A DNA stretch of 64,000 bases from G963669295 sp963669295 (GCA_963669295.1 OY769938.1:2666001-2730000), one strand, 5' to 3'; shown: positions 52,743-62,088, numbered from the stretch's first letter. Notes: a model not told the origin generated them from the sequence alone. Translations and numbers: made by a program.

Positions 52743-53189
52743 ATGAGTTTGACGGAACAAATCAACCAGGATATTAAGGCTGCTATGCTGGCAAAAGATA
52801 AGCAGAAGCTAGCCGCTTTACGTGCAGTGAAATCAGCTTTGCTATTAGCTGCTACTGAAAAAGGTGATAAGACTGTAGATGAAGCTACCGAGCTGAAAAT
52901 ATTGCAGAAATTATTGAAGCAACGAAAGGAATCAGCTGAATTATACAAAAGCCAAAATAGGGAAGACCTTATGGCAGAAGAACTCACGCAAGCTCAAGTG
53001 CTGGAGGTATATATGCCAAAGCAAATGAGCAGTGAAGAGTTAGAAACTGCTGTTTCAGCCATAATTGCTGAATTAGGAGCTTCATCCATGGCAGACATGG
53101 GAAAGGTGATGGGAGTAGCATCCAAAAAAATGGCAGGCAAAGCTGATGGCAAAGTGGTTGCTGATTTGGTGAAACGTCTTTTAGCCTAG
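52743..53189 (+). CDS. yqeY: GatB/YqeY domain protein
   Basis: 148 aa with the YqeY pattern: INQDIKAAMLAKDKQKLAALRAVKSALL, LLKQRKESAELYKSQNREDLMAEE, YMPKQMSSEELETAV and MGKVMGVASKKMAGKADGKVVADLVKRLL. It corresponds to the tRNA-binding tail of the GatB amidotransferase subunit standing alone. Its exact role is unsettled. It sits at the end of the dcw cluster and is followed by a terminator. Confidence 0.92.
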   Translation: MSLTEQINQDIKAAMLAKDKQKLAALRAVKSALLLAATEKGDKTVDEATELKILQKLLKQRKESAELYKSQNREDLMAEELTQAQVLEVYMPKQMSSEELETAVSAIIAELGASSMADMGKVMGVASKKMAGKADGKVVADLVKRLLA

Positions 53190-53220
53190 AAAACTTAGTT
53201 AGTATTGTTTGTTGAATAGA

Positions 53221-53245
53221 AGCCTTCCAACAATGGAAGGCTTTT
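53221..53245 (+). terminator. Terminator after yqeY
   Basis: AGCCTTCCA (53221-53229) pairs with TGGAAGGCT (53234-53242), followed by TTTT. It closes the dcw/yqeY transcription unit. Confidence 0.8.
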
Positions 53246-53331
53246 GTTCGTATTTGAATTACTAAAAGAACAAATCATTTGGAAGCTAAGCCTTAATTTT
53301 ACTTTACATTGAAACTAACCAATTTCAAAGA

Positions 53332-53883
53332 GTGAAACGCTGTTTAACGATCTTAATCATCCTTACCATGACCTTTATTACCGATGCGGCAGTTAGTCAG
53401 TCAGTCGACGACAGAGGCTACATTGTTAAAGTGGGAGATCATGTTCCTAATATTGAGTTTACCTTGATTGATGGAACTACTACCTCCGTAGCGAAACTTA
53501 AAGGAAAAGTTATTGTTTTGCAATTTACCGCCAGTTGGTGTGGTGTTTGCCGTAAAGAAATGCCACACATTGAAAAAGACATTTGGCAAGCTTATAAAGA
53601 CAAAGGAGTGGTAGTAATTGGTGTTGATCGAGATGAACCACTTGAAAAAGTGAAAAGTTTTGCGAAACAAGTGAGTGTGACTTATCCTATGGCACTTGAT
53701 CCAGATGCAGCTATTTTTGCCAATTTTGCTTCGAAACAATCTGGAGTAACACGCAATGTGGTCATTGATCAAAGTGGAAAGATTGCCTTCCTAACCAGGC
53801 TATTCGATTTGGAAGAGTTTGGGGCGATGAAAGATAAGATTGCCGAATTAATAGAAGGAACAGCCCACTCTAGTGACAACTAA
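53332..53883 (+). CDS. Exported thioredoxin-like (TlpA-type) disulfide reductase
   Basis: 183 aa, start GTG at 53332. The next ATG (53368) would cut off the signal peptide MKRCLTILIILTMTFITDAAVSQ, so the GTG is preferred. The thioredoxin fold has VIVLQFTASWCGVCRKEMPHIEKDI with the CGVC active site (about 67-70 in this count), VVVIGVDRDE and the cis-Pro region near SGVTRNVVID. It probably keeps periplasmic cysteines or cytochrome apoproteins reduced, or acts as a peroxiredoxin-like reductase. Transcribed alone, between the yqeY terminator and an unknown gene. Confidence 0.87.
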   Translation: MKRCLTILIILTMTFITDAAVSQSVDDRGYIVKVGDHVPNIEFTLIDGTTTSVAKLKGKVIVLQFTASWCGVCRKEMPHIEKDIWQAYKDKGVVVIGVDRDEPLEKVKSFAKQVSVTYPMALDPDAAIFANFASKQSGVTRNVVIDQSGKIAFLTRLFDLEEFGAMKDKIAELIEGTAHSSDN

Positions 53884-53977
53884 ATCTCTTCTTTTACTGT
53901 AGTTTCATAGCATACGACCTTCTTTGGGTGAATGGTTAATGCAAAAAGTTGTATTTTCCAACACCAATTGATTTCGA

Positions 53978-54820
53978 ATGCGTAGATGTGTTATCATATT
54001 ATGGCTGGGATTGGTGTGTATTGCTTTAGGACACACCTGCTGTGCACAAGAACTAGTGTATAAGGGTATTGGCCAATCCGATTATTTTAAGAACGATAAT
54101 GAAAAACACCTGGCTCAAAACCAGGCTTTATTACGTGCGCAAAGAAATGCCTTGTTTGCATACGGTGGTACAATGCAAACATATACCACCTTGAGTGTGA
54201 ATGATGCAAACAAAAAAAGCAATAAACGGAAATTTGTGAATGAAAGTGAACACGACTCCTTCTTTTCTGAAATTTCAAGGCAATCTGTAAATGCACTTAT
54301 TGTTACCCTGGGCAATCCGTCTTATGAGGTGAAAAAGGATGGTAAATACAAATATGTGGAGGCAAAAGGAGAGTTTAAGGTAGACCCTAACAAGTTTGAT
54401 AATCTTATTGATGAATTTGTATCAACAACAGTTAGTAGAATTAAGTTAGTAATGAAGTCGGATGCACAGGGGAAGAAATACATGTTTTCTTATTTGCAGG
54501 AGTACTTCAATGACAGTGACGATAAGTTCCTTTTCCTATCAGACTCTCTACAAAGTCAAACAGATTTTGTGTTAGGATATGAATTAAACAACATCAAAAA
54601 TTATTATAAAACAATCTCGTATCAAGTACAATTCTATTTGTACTATAAGGAGGAGAAAAAGCACTTTAAAAATTTTAATGTACACATAGAACGAACCAAG
54701 GAGTTCGACTCTCAGGATCATTTGCAGTTGGCAAAGGAGATATTAAAAACTGATCTCCCGAAAAGAATGAAAGAGAGTATTTATAGAGAGTACCTTTTGA
54801 TGCAATGGAAAAAAGAGTGA
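53978..54820 (+). CDS. Exported protein of unknown function (280 aa)
   Basis: Signal peptide MRRCVIILWLGLVCIALGHTCCAQ (two adjacent Cys near the cleavage site, but no clean lipobox). The mature part has KHLAQNQALLRAQRNALFAYGG, reminiscent of the helical start of LPP20-type proteins, then many charged helices (NESEHDSFFSEISRQSV; KKHFKNFNVHIERTKEFD). No enzymatic motif was seen. It is probably periplasmic. The convergent two-component regulator gene ends 3 bp after its stop. Confidence 0.55.
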   Translation: MRRCVIILWLGLVCIALGHTCCAQELVYKGIGQSDYFKNDNEKHLAQNQALLRAQRNALFAYGGTMQTYTTLSVNDANKKSNKRKFVNESEHDSFFSEISRQSVNALIVTLGNPSYEVKKDGKYKYVEAKGEFKVDPNKFDNLIDEFVSTTVSRIKLVMKSDAQGKKYMFSYLQEYFNDSDDKFLFLSDSLQSQTDFVLGYELNNIKNYYKTISYQVQFYLYYKEEKKHFKNFNVHIERTKEFDSQDHLQLAKEILKTDLPKRMKESIYREYLLMQWKKE

Positions 54821-54823
54821 TGT

Positions 54824-55519
54824 TTAGTCTATCTCTAGTTTAAACCCTACCCCATGTACATTAGTGATTTTGATACTAGGATCTTCTTTGAGGTATTTCC
54901 TTAATTTAGTGATGAACACATCCAGGCTTCTACCAACAAAGTAATCATCATTACCCCAAACCATGTTAGCCACTAATTCACGTTGTAATACCCGATCCTG
55001 ATGTTGGCATAAGAGTTTTAATATTTCTGCTTCTTTTTTGGTTAGTGTTTTGGCTTGATCACCGATGTTCAAATTAAAATTGGAATAGTCATAAGTGTAT
55101 TTCCCAATTTCAAAAACATCATTGCTAGGCTTCTTTTCACCCACACTACGTTTTAATATTGCTTCAATTCTCAGCAGAAATTCTTCATTGCTAAATGGTT
55201 TGGTAATGTAGTCATCAGCACCAATTTTCAGCCCTTTTATTTTGTCTTCAGTCATTGATTTGGCTGTAAGGAATACAATCGGGATATCATCATCCATTTT
55301 TCTAACATCCTCGGCTAAGCTGAACCCATCTTTTTTAGGGAGCATTACATCAAAAACACAGAGGTCATACAACTTGTCATTAAACGCATTTAACCCTTCC
55401 TTACCATCTTTACATAGTGTAACAGCATATCCTTGCGACTTGAGGGTGTCTTGAATTACAAAACCCAAATTGAAGTCGTCTTCTACTAATAGAATTCTGA
55501 TTTTTTTTTCTTCTTCCAT
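54824..55519 (-). CDS. OmpR/PhoB-type response regulator
   Basis: 231 aa from the ATG at 55519 (MEEEKKIRILLVEDD); the frame extends to 55576, but that would overlap the kinase gene heavily. The receiver domain has the acidic pair EDD, the phospho-Asp in CVFDVMLPKKDG, the Thr in FLTAKS and the Lys in ITKPFSNEE. The C-terminal winged helix ends with VGRSLDVFITKLRKYLKEDPSIKITNVHGVGFKLEI. It pairs with the upstream kinase, whose stop is 7 bp away. The signal is unknown. Confidence 0.94.
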   Translation of the reverse strand: MEEEKKIRILLVEDDFNLGFVIQDTLKSQGYAVTLCKDGKEGLNAFNDKLYDLCVFDVMLPKKDGFSLAEDVRKMDDDIPIVFLTAKSMTEDKIKGLKIGADDYITKPFSNEEFLLRIEAILKRSVGEKKPSNDVFEIGKYTYDYSNFNLNIGDQAKTLTKKEAEILKLLCQHQDRVLQRELVANMVWGNDDYFVGRSLDVFITKLRKYLKEDPSIKITNVHGVGFKLEID

Positions 55520-55526
55520 GGTACAT

Positions 55527-56846
55527 TTATTTATGTGGGAGCCAAACCTTAAAGCTGCTTCCTTTCCCTGGTTCACTATTCACGGTTATTTTCCCACTAT
55601 GTGCTTCAACCATAACTTTAACATAATACAGCCCAAGGCCGAAACCTTTTACATCATGAACATTTCCTGTTGGAACCCTGAAAAACTTATCAAAAACATG
55701 CTTTAGAGCATCTTTGCTTATGCCGACCCCATTATCAGATACCGTAATCGAAATTCCATTCTTATCATCGGCTGTAGTTACCGATATTTTTGGAGAGTCA
55801 GGGCTGTATTTACTGGCATTATCTATTAAATTGTAGATGATGTTGGTAATGTGTACTTCATCTCCATCTATGATAAACTTTGTAGCCAATAAGTTGCTTT
55901 GAATTATTCCATCTTTCTCTTTGACTGCATGTTGTGAGTTTTCGATAGAAGTACGGATAATTTTATGAATGTCGATCTCTCCCCGTTTGAGGTTGATCGT
56001 CCCTTTTTCAAGCTTTGCTAATTGTAACACTCGTTCTACTTGACTTTTTAGTCGTGCATTTTCATCGAAAATTATTTGTGCAAACTGTTTGATACGCTCA
56101 GGGTCATTCTCTACCCCTGGTTTCAAAAGAACTTCGCTCGAAAGTGATATGGTAGATATAGGGGTTTTTAATTCATGTGTCATGTTATTGATGAAGTCGG
56201 TTTTTATTTCCGACAATTTCTTTTGTTGAAGGATAACATAAATGGAATAGGCATAAAATATAAGAATAATGAATATGATTAATGAGGAGAATACCCAGCC
56301 TCCTATGCTTGTTTTTGGAATAGCGATACTGTAGCTTTCTCGGTTAGGAAAAAATATGCCAAAGTAATGCCCATCCTTATCCCATTTAATTTGCGGGGGG
56401 GCAATGGCTCCAGTGGTATCGGTATTTACAGCAACATAGTTTCCATACACAATGGAATCAGTGAAGCAGTCGTAAATTCCATACTCGAAATTTTCGTCAA
56501 TGTTTCTTCGCTTAAACTCACGTTTTAGCATGGCCTCTAGCAAGTAAGGGTGTAAGGTGTCGTTAATACTTACAACAAAGTAATTGGATCGAATTTGCTT
56601 TACTGCTTCATACAAATCCGCAGGGTCGTTATTAATGGTTAAAATCTCTTCAGCTACATTAGTAAGGGCAATTGAAACTCGATCGTTAAATTCTTTTTCT
56701 TGAATATCGATCTGAGTCTTTTGGAGGTTTATTTGAGCTTCTTGTGTTTCTTGTACACTAGTGATCCAAAAGATTTGTGTTACAATAATCCCTATAAGGG
56801 AAATTGTTGCCAATACTATAACCGTTCTAATGGTTCTACTTCTCAC
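55527..56846 (-). CDS. Sensor histidine kinase
   Basis: 439 aa. Membrane segment 1 (about 8-30) and segment 2 (about 183-208, GGWVFSSLIIFIILIFYAYSIYVIL) bracket a ~150-residue periplasmic sensor region. The cytoplasmic part has the H box FINNMTHELKTPISTISLSSE (His in THELKTP, near 224), then N box NIIYNLIDNASKYS, G1 ISVTVSDNGVGI-like (SITVSDNGVGISKDAL) and G2 GFGLGLYYVKVMVEAHSGKI. It forms a two-component pair with the OmpR-type regulator directly downstream. The ligand is not known. Confidence 0.94.
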   Translation of the reverse strand: MRSRTIRTVIVLATISLIGIIVTQIFWITSVQETQEAQINLQKTQIDIQEKEFNDRVSIALTNVAEEILTINNDPADLYEAVKQIRSNYFVVSINDTLHPYLLEAMLKREFKRRNIDENFEYGIYDCFTDSIVYGNYVAVNTDTTGAIAPPQIKWDKDGHYFGIFFPNRESYSIAIPKTSIGGWVFSSLIIFIILIFYAYSIYVILQQKKLSEIKTDFINNMTHELKTPISTISLSSEVLLKPGVENDPERIKQFAQIIFDENARLKSQVERVLQLAKLEKGTINLKRGEIDIHKIIRTSIENSQHAVKEKDGIIQSNLLATKFIIDGDEVHITNIIYNLIDNASKYSPDSPKISVTTADDKNGISITVSDNGVGISKDALKHVFDKFFRVPTGNVHDVKGFGLGLYYVKVMVEAHSGKITVNSEPGKGSSFKVWLPHK

Positions 56847-56911
56847 TGAAATAAAGGTAGATAATTCAACGTGTCTGAATTTCTAAATTAACAAAAGATT
56901 AACAGAAGCAT

Positions 56912-56944
56912 TAAAAAACCCCCTACGGCAATGCCATAGGGGGT
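56912..56944 (-). terminator. Terminator of groESL
   Basis: ACCCCCTACGGC (56918-56929) and GCCATAGGGGGT (56933-56944) pair apart from one C/A mismatch, with loop AAT. Six A at 56913-56918 give the U-run for the minus-strand transcript. Confidence 0.85.
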
Positions 56945-56967
56945 ATAATTATTAAGGTCAATTACGA

Positions 56968-58605
56968 TTACATCATACCTGGCATTCCTCCTCCCATTCC
57001 GCCTCCTGGCATAGGCATTGGAACTTCTTCTTCCTCATCAGCTACTACACATTCTGTAGTGAGCAACATTCCTGCAATTGAAGCAGCATTTTCTAAAGCA
57101 ACACGTGTTACTTTGGTTGGATCAATTACACCAGCTTCATACAAGTTTTCATAAGTCTCAGTACGTGCATTGTAACCAAAGTCGTCTTTACCTTCTCTTA
57201 CTTTTTGCACAACAACAGAACCTTCGCCACCTGCATTGCCAACAATTTGCCTTAAAGGCTCTTCAATGGCACGTTTTACAATAGCAACACCTGTTGTTTC
57301 ATCTTCATTTTCACCAATAAGATTTTCCAATGCTTCTATGGCTCGAATGTAGGCAACCCCACCACCAGGTACGATTCCTTCTTCAACAGCCGCTCTAGTG
57401 GCATGCAAAGCATCGTCTACACGATCTTTCTTTTCTTTCATCTCTACCTCAGTAGCTGCACCTACATATAATACAGCAACGCCACCACTTAATTTTGCCA
57501 GTCGCTCTTGCAACTTTTCTTTATCATAATCAGAAGTTGTGGCTTCAATTTGTGCTTTAATTTGGTTCACACGTGCTTCAATGTCTTCTTTACCTCCAGA
57601 ACCATTTACAATGGTGGTGTTGTCTTTGTCAACAGTAATCTTTTCGGCAGTCCCCAAATCATTGATGGTCGCATTTTCTAATTTGTAACCTCTTTCTTCC
57701 GAAATTACAGTGCCCCCAGTAAGAATGGCAATGTCTTCTAGCATGGCTTTTCTTCTATCACCAAAACCAGGAGCTTTTACGGCAGCTACTTTAAGAGAAC
57801 CTCGTATACGGTTTACAACCAGTGTGGCCAAAGCTTCGCCATCAATGTCTTCCGAAATGATCAATAAAGGTCTTCCTGATTGGGCAGTTTGCTCTAAAAC
57901 AGGAAGTAAATCCTTCATGCTAGAGATTTTTTTGTCATGAATTAAAACGTAAGGGTTTTCCAACTCTGCTTCCATTTTTTCAGTATTGGTTACAAAGTAT
58001 GGAGAGAGGTAGCCACGATCAAACTGCATTCCTTCTACCACTTCTACAGTAGTATCGGTGCTTTTAGCTTCTTCAACAGTAATTACCCCTTCTTTTTTTA
58101 CGCGCTCCATGGCTTCGGCAATTAATTTTCCGATTGCGCTATCATTGTTGGCTGAAATAGTTCCAACTTGTTCAATTTTATTGGTATCATCCCCTACTTG
58201 TTGAGAAGTGCCTTGTAAGTACGATACAACGGCTTTTACAGCCTTATCAATCCCTCTTTTTAAGTCCATTGGATTGGCACCAGCAGTTACGTTCTTCAAT
58301 CCTGCAGTAACAATTGCCTGAGCCAATACAGTTGCAGTAGTGGTACCATCACCAGCTACATCATTTGTTTTAGAGGCGACCTCTTTTACCATTTGAGCAC
58401 CCATGTTTTCAATGGGGTCTTTGAGCTCTATTTCTTTGGCAACAGAAACACCATCTTTTGTTATTGATGGGGCACCAAATTTTTTATCGATAACAACGTT
58501 TCTTCCTTTAGGACCCAACGTTACTTTTACAGCATCGGCAAGGGCATCTACCCCTTTTTTAAGTTTTTCCCGGGCTTCGGTGTTAAATACAATTTCTTTT
58601 GACAT
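56968..58605 (-). CDS. groEL: Chaperonin GroEL
   Basis: 545 aa, with the family's near-invariant blocks: KVTLGPKGRNVVIDKKFGAP, DGTTTATVLAQAIV (ATP site, with GDGTT), AVEEGIVPGGGVAYIRAIEAL and the C-terminal GGM repeat (PMPGGGMGGGMPGMM). Forms the 14-mer folding chamber with GroES, in the cytoplasm. It follows groES by 38 bp and ends in the terminator at 56912-56944. Confidence 0.98.
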   Translation of the reverse strand: MSKEIVFNTEAREKLKKGVDALADAVKVTLGPKGRNVVIDKKFGAPSITKDGVSVAKEIELKDPIENMGAQMVKEVASKTNDVAGDGTTTATVLAQAIVTAGLKNVTAGANPMDLKRGIDKAVKAVVSYLQGTSQQVGDDTNKIEQVGTISANNDSAIGKLIAEAMERVKKEGVITVEEAKSTDTTVEVVEGMQFDRGYLSPYFVTNTEKMEAELENPYVLIHDKKISSMKDLLPVLEQTAQSGRPLLIISEDIDGEALATLVVNRIRGSLKVAAVKAPGFGDRRKAMLEDIAILTGGTVISEERGYKLENATINDLGTAEKITVDKDNTTIVNGSGGKEDIEARVNQIKAQIEATTSDYDKEKLQERLAKLSGGVAVLYVGAATEVEMKEKKDRVDDALHATRAAVEEGIVPGGGVAYIRAIEALENLIGENEDETTGVAIVKRAIEEPLRQIVGNAGGEGSVVVQKVREGKDDFGYNARTETYENLYEAGVIDPTKVTRVALENAASIAGMLLTTECVVADEEEEVPMPMPGGGMGGGMPGMM

Positions 58606-58643
58606 TGTTCTATGTTTTGAATAAAACTATGGTTAAAACTTCA

Positions 58644-58922
58644 TTAATTAAGAATGGCAAAGATGTCTGACTCGCGCATGATTAGATACTCACCACCGTC
58701 GATTTTGATCTCTGTGCCAGCGTATTGACCATACATTACGGTATCGCCTACTTTCACAGTTAAAGGCTCATCTTTTTTTCCATTTCCTACCGCTACAATG
58801 GTTCCTCGTTTAGGTTTTTCCTTAGCGGTATCAGGTATAATGATTCCACCTGCGGTGGTTTCTTCGGCTGGGGCTGCTTCGACCAGCACTCGATCAGCTA
58901 ATGGTTGAACGTTTACTGACAT
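58644..58922 (-). CDS. groES: Co-chaperonin GroES
   Basis: 92 aa, standard length: VQPLADRVLVEAAPAEETTAGGIIIPDTAKEKPKRGTIVAVG at the N-terminal half, including the mobile loop (EETTAGGIIIPDTA), and VKVGDTVMYGQYAGTEIKIDGGEYLIMRESDIFA. It caps the GroEL ring. A promoter fits at 58990-59019; no CIRCE-type (TTAGCACTC) repeat is seen upstream. Confidence 0.97.
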   Translation of the reverse strand: MSVNVQPLADRVLVEAAPAEETTAGGIIIPDTAKEKPKRGTIVAVGNGKKDEPLTVKVGDTVMYGQYAGTEIKIDGGEYLIMRESDIFAILN

Positions 58923-58989
58923 ATTAATTCATTTTTTGTGTTTGACAATCAAGTTGATTTGTTCTGTCTGCCTTTTTCAGAATTCGTGC

Positions 58990-59019
58990 CAAATGCAATC
59001 AGGCGTTAAAAAGGGACAA
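58990..59019 (-). promoter_or_regulatory. Promoter of groESL
   Basis: On the minus strand TTG (59017-59019) is followed after 19 bp by TGCATTTG (58990-58997), one mismatch from TAnnTTTG. The groES ATG is at 58922, leaving a leader of about 60 nt. Confidence 0.6.
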
Positions 59020-59040
59020 TTTTGCAGGATTTTAAACTAA

Positions 59041-59074
59041 AAAATGTCAGTATGGATGACATACTGACATTTTA
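59041..59074 (-). terminator. Terminator after secG
   Basis: AATGTCAGTATG (59043-59054) and CATACTGACATT (59060-59071) pair perfectly with loop GATGA. A-run upstream (about 59039-59044) serves the minus-strand secG transcript. It separates the miaB-secG operon from groESL. Confidence 0.85.
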
Positions 59075-59103
59075 TATAAAGTTAATGCTTTAATTACTAT
59101 ACG

Positions 59104-59466
59104 TTATTGACCTTCAGCTGGAGTCGGTGTGCCTTCGGTTCCACCACCTGGTAATGGAAAGCTTTCAGGAGAAGGAATATTATTAGGCACTGCAGTAGCT
59201 GCTTTGTCCATGGTTTTAGAGGAATTGTCTTCAATCACTCCGCCCCGCTGAACAAACCCTGCTGATACTAAACTCAATACAACTAACCCGATGGCTAAAG
59301 TCCAGGTGGCCTTCTCAAGGAAATCAGTTGTTTTTCTAACACCTCCAATTTGATTGGCAGAGGAAAGTCCAGAGGATAAACCACCACCCTTGGGGTTTTG
59401 CACAAGTATAATAAGGACCAATAAGATGCAAACAATCGCTATCAACACCGAAATTACAGTTCCCAT
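59104..59466 (-). CDS. secG: Protein translocase subunit SecG
   Basis: 120 aa. Two hydrophobic segments (about 5-20, ISVLIAIVCILLVLIILVQ, and 55-72, WTLAIGLVVLSLVSAGF) flank the conserved loop NPKGGGLSSGLSSANQIGG. The C-terminal tail is Pro/Thr-rich and ends TPTPAEGQ. SecG is the accessory inner membrane subunit of SecYEG. It ends the operon that starts at miaB. Confidence 0.93.
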   Translation of the reverse strand: MGTVISVLIAIVCILLVLIILVQNPKGGGLSSGLSSANQIGGVRKTTDFLEKATWTLAIGLVVLSLVSAGFVQRGGVIEDNSSKTMDKAATAVPNNIPSPESFPLPGGGTEGTPTPAEGQ

Positions 59467-59468
59467 AA

Positions 59469-60302
59469 TTATCGTTTCTTTTTATTAATTAATTCCTCCA
59501 AATTTTGGATTTGGCTTGCAAAGTAACTGCTTTTTTCTGGATATTTCAAGCTTAAGTTTTGGTAGGCCCTTATCGCTTTTTCATAGTTCCCTTGATTTAC
59601 ATAAATTTTTGCAAGTGTTTCCGATACAAATGTCTCATCTTCTACAATGCTTAGCTTAGCCATATTTACAGGCGAAAAGAACTCTTTTTTTTGAGGTTCA
59701 ATTCTTGGCTCGTCTTGAATGAACTTAGCAATTAGCATTTCCTTGTTCTGTTTATCTTGCTGTTGATTGGAGGAAGATTCAGATATAACTGCCCCTTTAT
59801 TGAGCCATTGCGAAAAGGTTAATTTTCCAGTAACCTGAGGCAGAGTATTAAGGGGTTGTTCTAAGGCTTCTTCCGCTTCATCTTCAAATGTGTATTCACT
59901 TACCTCAAGCTGAATGGAGGAGTTGATAGCTTCATTAAGAATTTCTTGCTCTAATTCAATCATTCGTTCATCAGTCAACTTTTCTGTGCTAAAAGTATCT
60001 TCTGATGTTTCACGCACTTCACTTTCGTTAATATCTTGCTCTATTTGAGTGATCTTTCTATTTAGAGCTTGTTGCATCAGCAATTCATACAATGCCTTCC
60101 TATCAGTTACTCTAACAGCGGCAATCTTTAATTGTTGATCGTAGTGAATGTTGTTGAATAAGCGTAAGCTTTTTGTGTAAAGCAGTTGTGCGGTTTGACA
60201 ATAAGGGAATTCATCAACAATTGCTTTCAGCGGGCTAATGTCGCTTTCTAAAATGATTGAAGTATCACCTATATATGAAATGAAAGTATCCTTATTCATC
60301 AC
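59469..60302 (-). CDS. Tetratricopeptide-type protein of unknown function (277 aa)
   Basis: No signal peptide. The N-terminal part has FPYCQTAQLLYTKSLRLFNNIHYDQQLKIAA, the middle is strongly acidic (ESEVRETSEDTFSTEKLTDERMIELEQEI), and the C-terminus has one clear TPR-like unit, ETLAKIYVNQGNYEKAIRAYQNLSLKYPEKSSYFASQIQNLEELI. It is probably cytoplasmic. The ATG overlaps the lptE stop (ATGA), and secG follows 2 bp after its stop. Conserved in this operon in Bacteroidota; no function is established that I know of. Confidence 0.75.
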   Translation of the reverse strand: MMNKDTFISYIGDTSIILESDISPLKAIVDEFPYCQTAQLLYTKSLRLFNNIHYDQQLKIAAVRVTDRKALYELLMQQALNRKITQIEQDINESEVRETSEDTFSTEKLTDERMIELEQEILNEAINSSIQLEVSEYTFEDEAEEALEQPLNTLPQVTGKLTFSQWLNKGAVISESSSNQQQDKQNKEMLIAKFIQDEPRIEPQKKEFFSPVNMAKLSIVEDETFVSETLAKIYVNQGNYEKAIRAYQNLSLKYPEKSSYFASQIQNLEELINKKKR

Positions 60303-60796
60303 CAGTTGCTGAGTGATTTATTAAAAATATCTTGTGTCAACTGGTCATTAATTTCCTTGATCAGTTCTTCTTCAATACTACTGAAATTTTCTTCTGCACC
60401 ATAGTCTGCAAAACGAGAAAAGGTCGTTTCAAAATTTTTCGTTTCATCAAGTGAATTAACATACTTTACCTGAACAGAAATGGTTAAACGGTTAGAGGCG
60501 GCAGTTTCATTGCTTTGAACTGCTACTGGTTGAATAACATAGCCTGTAATAGAACCTTCATAATGGAGGTCTCCATTATCGCGAATCAGGTCAAGATTTG
60601 TTTGTGCAAGAAATACATCCCGCAGAGCTTCGGTGAAACTTTGGCTTAACGTAGGAGACGCTTGTGAGGCATAGTTGGGAAATAGCTTAACTGAAATAGT
60701 TTTTGCTTCAGCTGGAATATCTGCTCCTGTGAATGAGTAATTCAATTTGCACCCCACCAGTAAGCAAATCGCGGCTATATATACAAGGTATTTCAT
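60299..60796 (-). CDS. lptE: LPS assembly lipoprotein, LptE family
   Basis: 165 aa. Signal peptide with lipobox LLVGCKLNYSF (Cys at about 16). The mature part, FTGADIPAEAKTISVKLFPNYASQASPTLSQSFTEALRDVFL...LDLIRDNGDLHYEGSITGY, is the pattern of Bacteroidota LptE. LptE plugs the LptD barrel in the outer membrane and helps insert LPS. It overlaps the TPR gene and lies 4 bp after the sigma54-regulator gene. Confidence 0.88.
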   Translation of the reverse strand: MKYLVYIAAICLLVGCKLNYSFTGADIPAEAKTISVKLFPNYASQASPTLSQSFTEALRDVFLAQTNLDLIRDNGDLHYEGSITGYVIQPVAVQSNETAASNRLTISVQVKYVNSLDETKNFETTFSRFADYGAEENFSSIEEELIKEINDQLTQDIFNKSLSNW

Positions 60797-60800
60797 TAAT

Positions 60801-62042
60801 TTACTTGATGCTATGTTCCTTAATTTTTCGATATAGGGTTCTTTCAGAAATGCCTAACTCTTTTGCTGCATATTTCCGCTTGTTTTTATGTTTCTGCAAA
60901 GCTTTTTTAATGAGTTCTATTTCTTTTTCTTCCAATGAGAGGGACTCTTCTATCTCCTCGTGTTCATGGATGTGTTCTGTATGGTGAATACTTGGAGTAG
61001 TACTGGCAGGAAGAGAAAAGTGAGCCACCTCATTTTCTCCAGGTAAAGGATTGATATCCTGGTGTAATTTCTTAATGAAAGCTTCGTTGTTCTCAGTATA
61101 GTTAATGTCTCCATCCTTGCTATTTAACATTTCCAAAACTAATGACTTAAGGTCATTCATGTCGTTTTTCATATCGAACAGCACTTTGTATAAAATTTCC
61201 CTTTCAGAAAAATCACTACCTTCATTTTCACTGTTTACCAAAACAGGAAGGTTTCTGGCAGATTCTTGGGGAAGGTATTTTAACAATACATCTGCGCTTA
61301 TTAATCTTTCACTTTCAATTACCGATAATTGCTCTGTAATGTTTTTTAGTTGTCGAATATTTCCAGGCCAACGATAATTGGCTAGTAGAGCTACAGCACT
61401 TTCATCTATTTTTAAAACAGGCATGCGATATTTTTCTGCAAAATCAGCAGCAAATTTTCTAAAGATCAAGTGGATGTCTTCTTTTCGTTCTCTTAATGGT
61501 GGAATGTAAATGGGTACTGTATTTAAGCGATAGTAAAGGTCTTCTCTGAATTTCCCCTTTTTGATAGCTTCCGGTATATTAACATTGGTAGCTGCAACAA
61601 TTCGAACATTTGTTTTAATCACCTTTGAAGACCCAACTTTGATGAATTCTCCTGTTTCCAGTACACGTAATAATCGTACTTGTGTTTGTAATGGAAGCTC
61701 AGCTACTTCGTCTAAAAAAATGGTGCCACCATTTGCTACCTCAAAATAGCCTTTTCGAGACTCATGGGCTCCAGTGAATGAGCCTTTTTCATGACCAAAA
61801 AGTTCTGAATCAATAGTGCCCTCTGGTATGGCTCCACAGTTAACAGCAATGTAAGGCGCATGTTTGCGTGCGCTGAGTTGGTGGATGATTTGTGGCATTA
61901 CTTCCTTACCAGTTCCACTTTCTCCTGTAATTAAAACGGAAATATCGGTGGGGGCAACTTGTGTAGCCACGTCAATCGCTCTATTAAGCAAAGGGGAATT
62001 CCCAATAATTGAAAAACGTTGCTTAATTTGCTGTGCATTCAT
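60801..62042 (-). CDS. Sigma54-dependent transcriptional activator without sensor domain
   Basis: 413 aa. The AAA+ domain begins almost at the N-terminus: Walker A GESGTGKEV (about 40-48), the sigma54-contact loop GSFTGA (about 93-98), Walker B GGTIFLDEVAELPL and RLNTVPIYIPPLRERKEDI. After a ~110-residue acidic, His-rich linker (HHTEHIHEHEEIEESLSLEE) comes a Fis-type helix-turn-helix (KYAAKELGISERTLYRKIKEH). No receiver, GAF or PAS domain is present, so activity must be controlled by level or partner. It lies between miaB and lptE in the order normal for the phylum. Confidence 0.92.
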   Translation of the reverse strand: MNAQQIKQRFSIIGNSPLLNRAIDVATQVAPTDISVLITGESGTGKEVMPQIIHQLSARKHAPYIAVNCGAIPEGTIDSELFGHEKGSFTGAHESRKGYFEVANGGTIFLDEVAELPLQTQVRLLRVLETGEFIKVGSSKVIKTNVRIVAATNVNIPEAIKKGKFREDLYYRLNTVPIYIPPLRERKEDIHLIFRKFAADFAEKYRMPVLKIDESAVALLANYRWPGNIRQLKNITEQLSVIESERLISADVLLKYLPQESARNLPVLVNSENEGSDFSEREILYKVLFDMKNDMNDLKSLVLEMLNSKDGDINYTENNEAFIKKLHQDINPLPGENEVAHFSLPASTTPSIHHTEHIHEHEEIEESLSLEEKEIELIKKALQKHKNKRKYAAKELGISERTLYRKIKEHSIK

Positions 62043-62088
62043 GCTTTTTTCTATTTATTCCTTAGATAAGAACAATTTAAGTGTTGTT

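Noticed and set aside
58923..59040. CIRCE or other heat-shock inverted repeat before groES
   Set aside because: No TTAGCACTC-like repeat was found; only an ordinary Bacteroidota-type promoter is visible.
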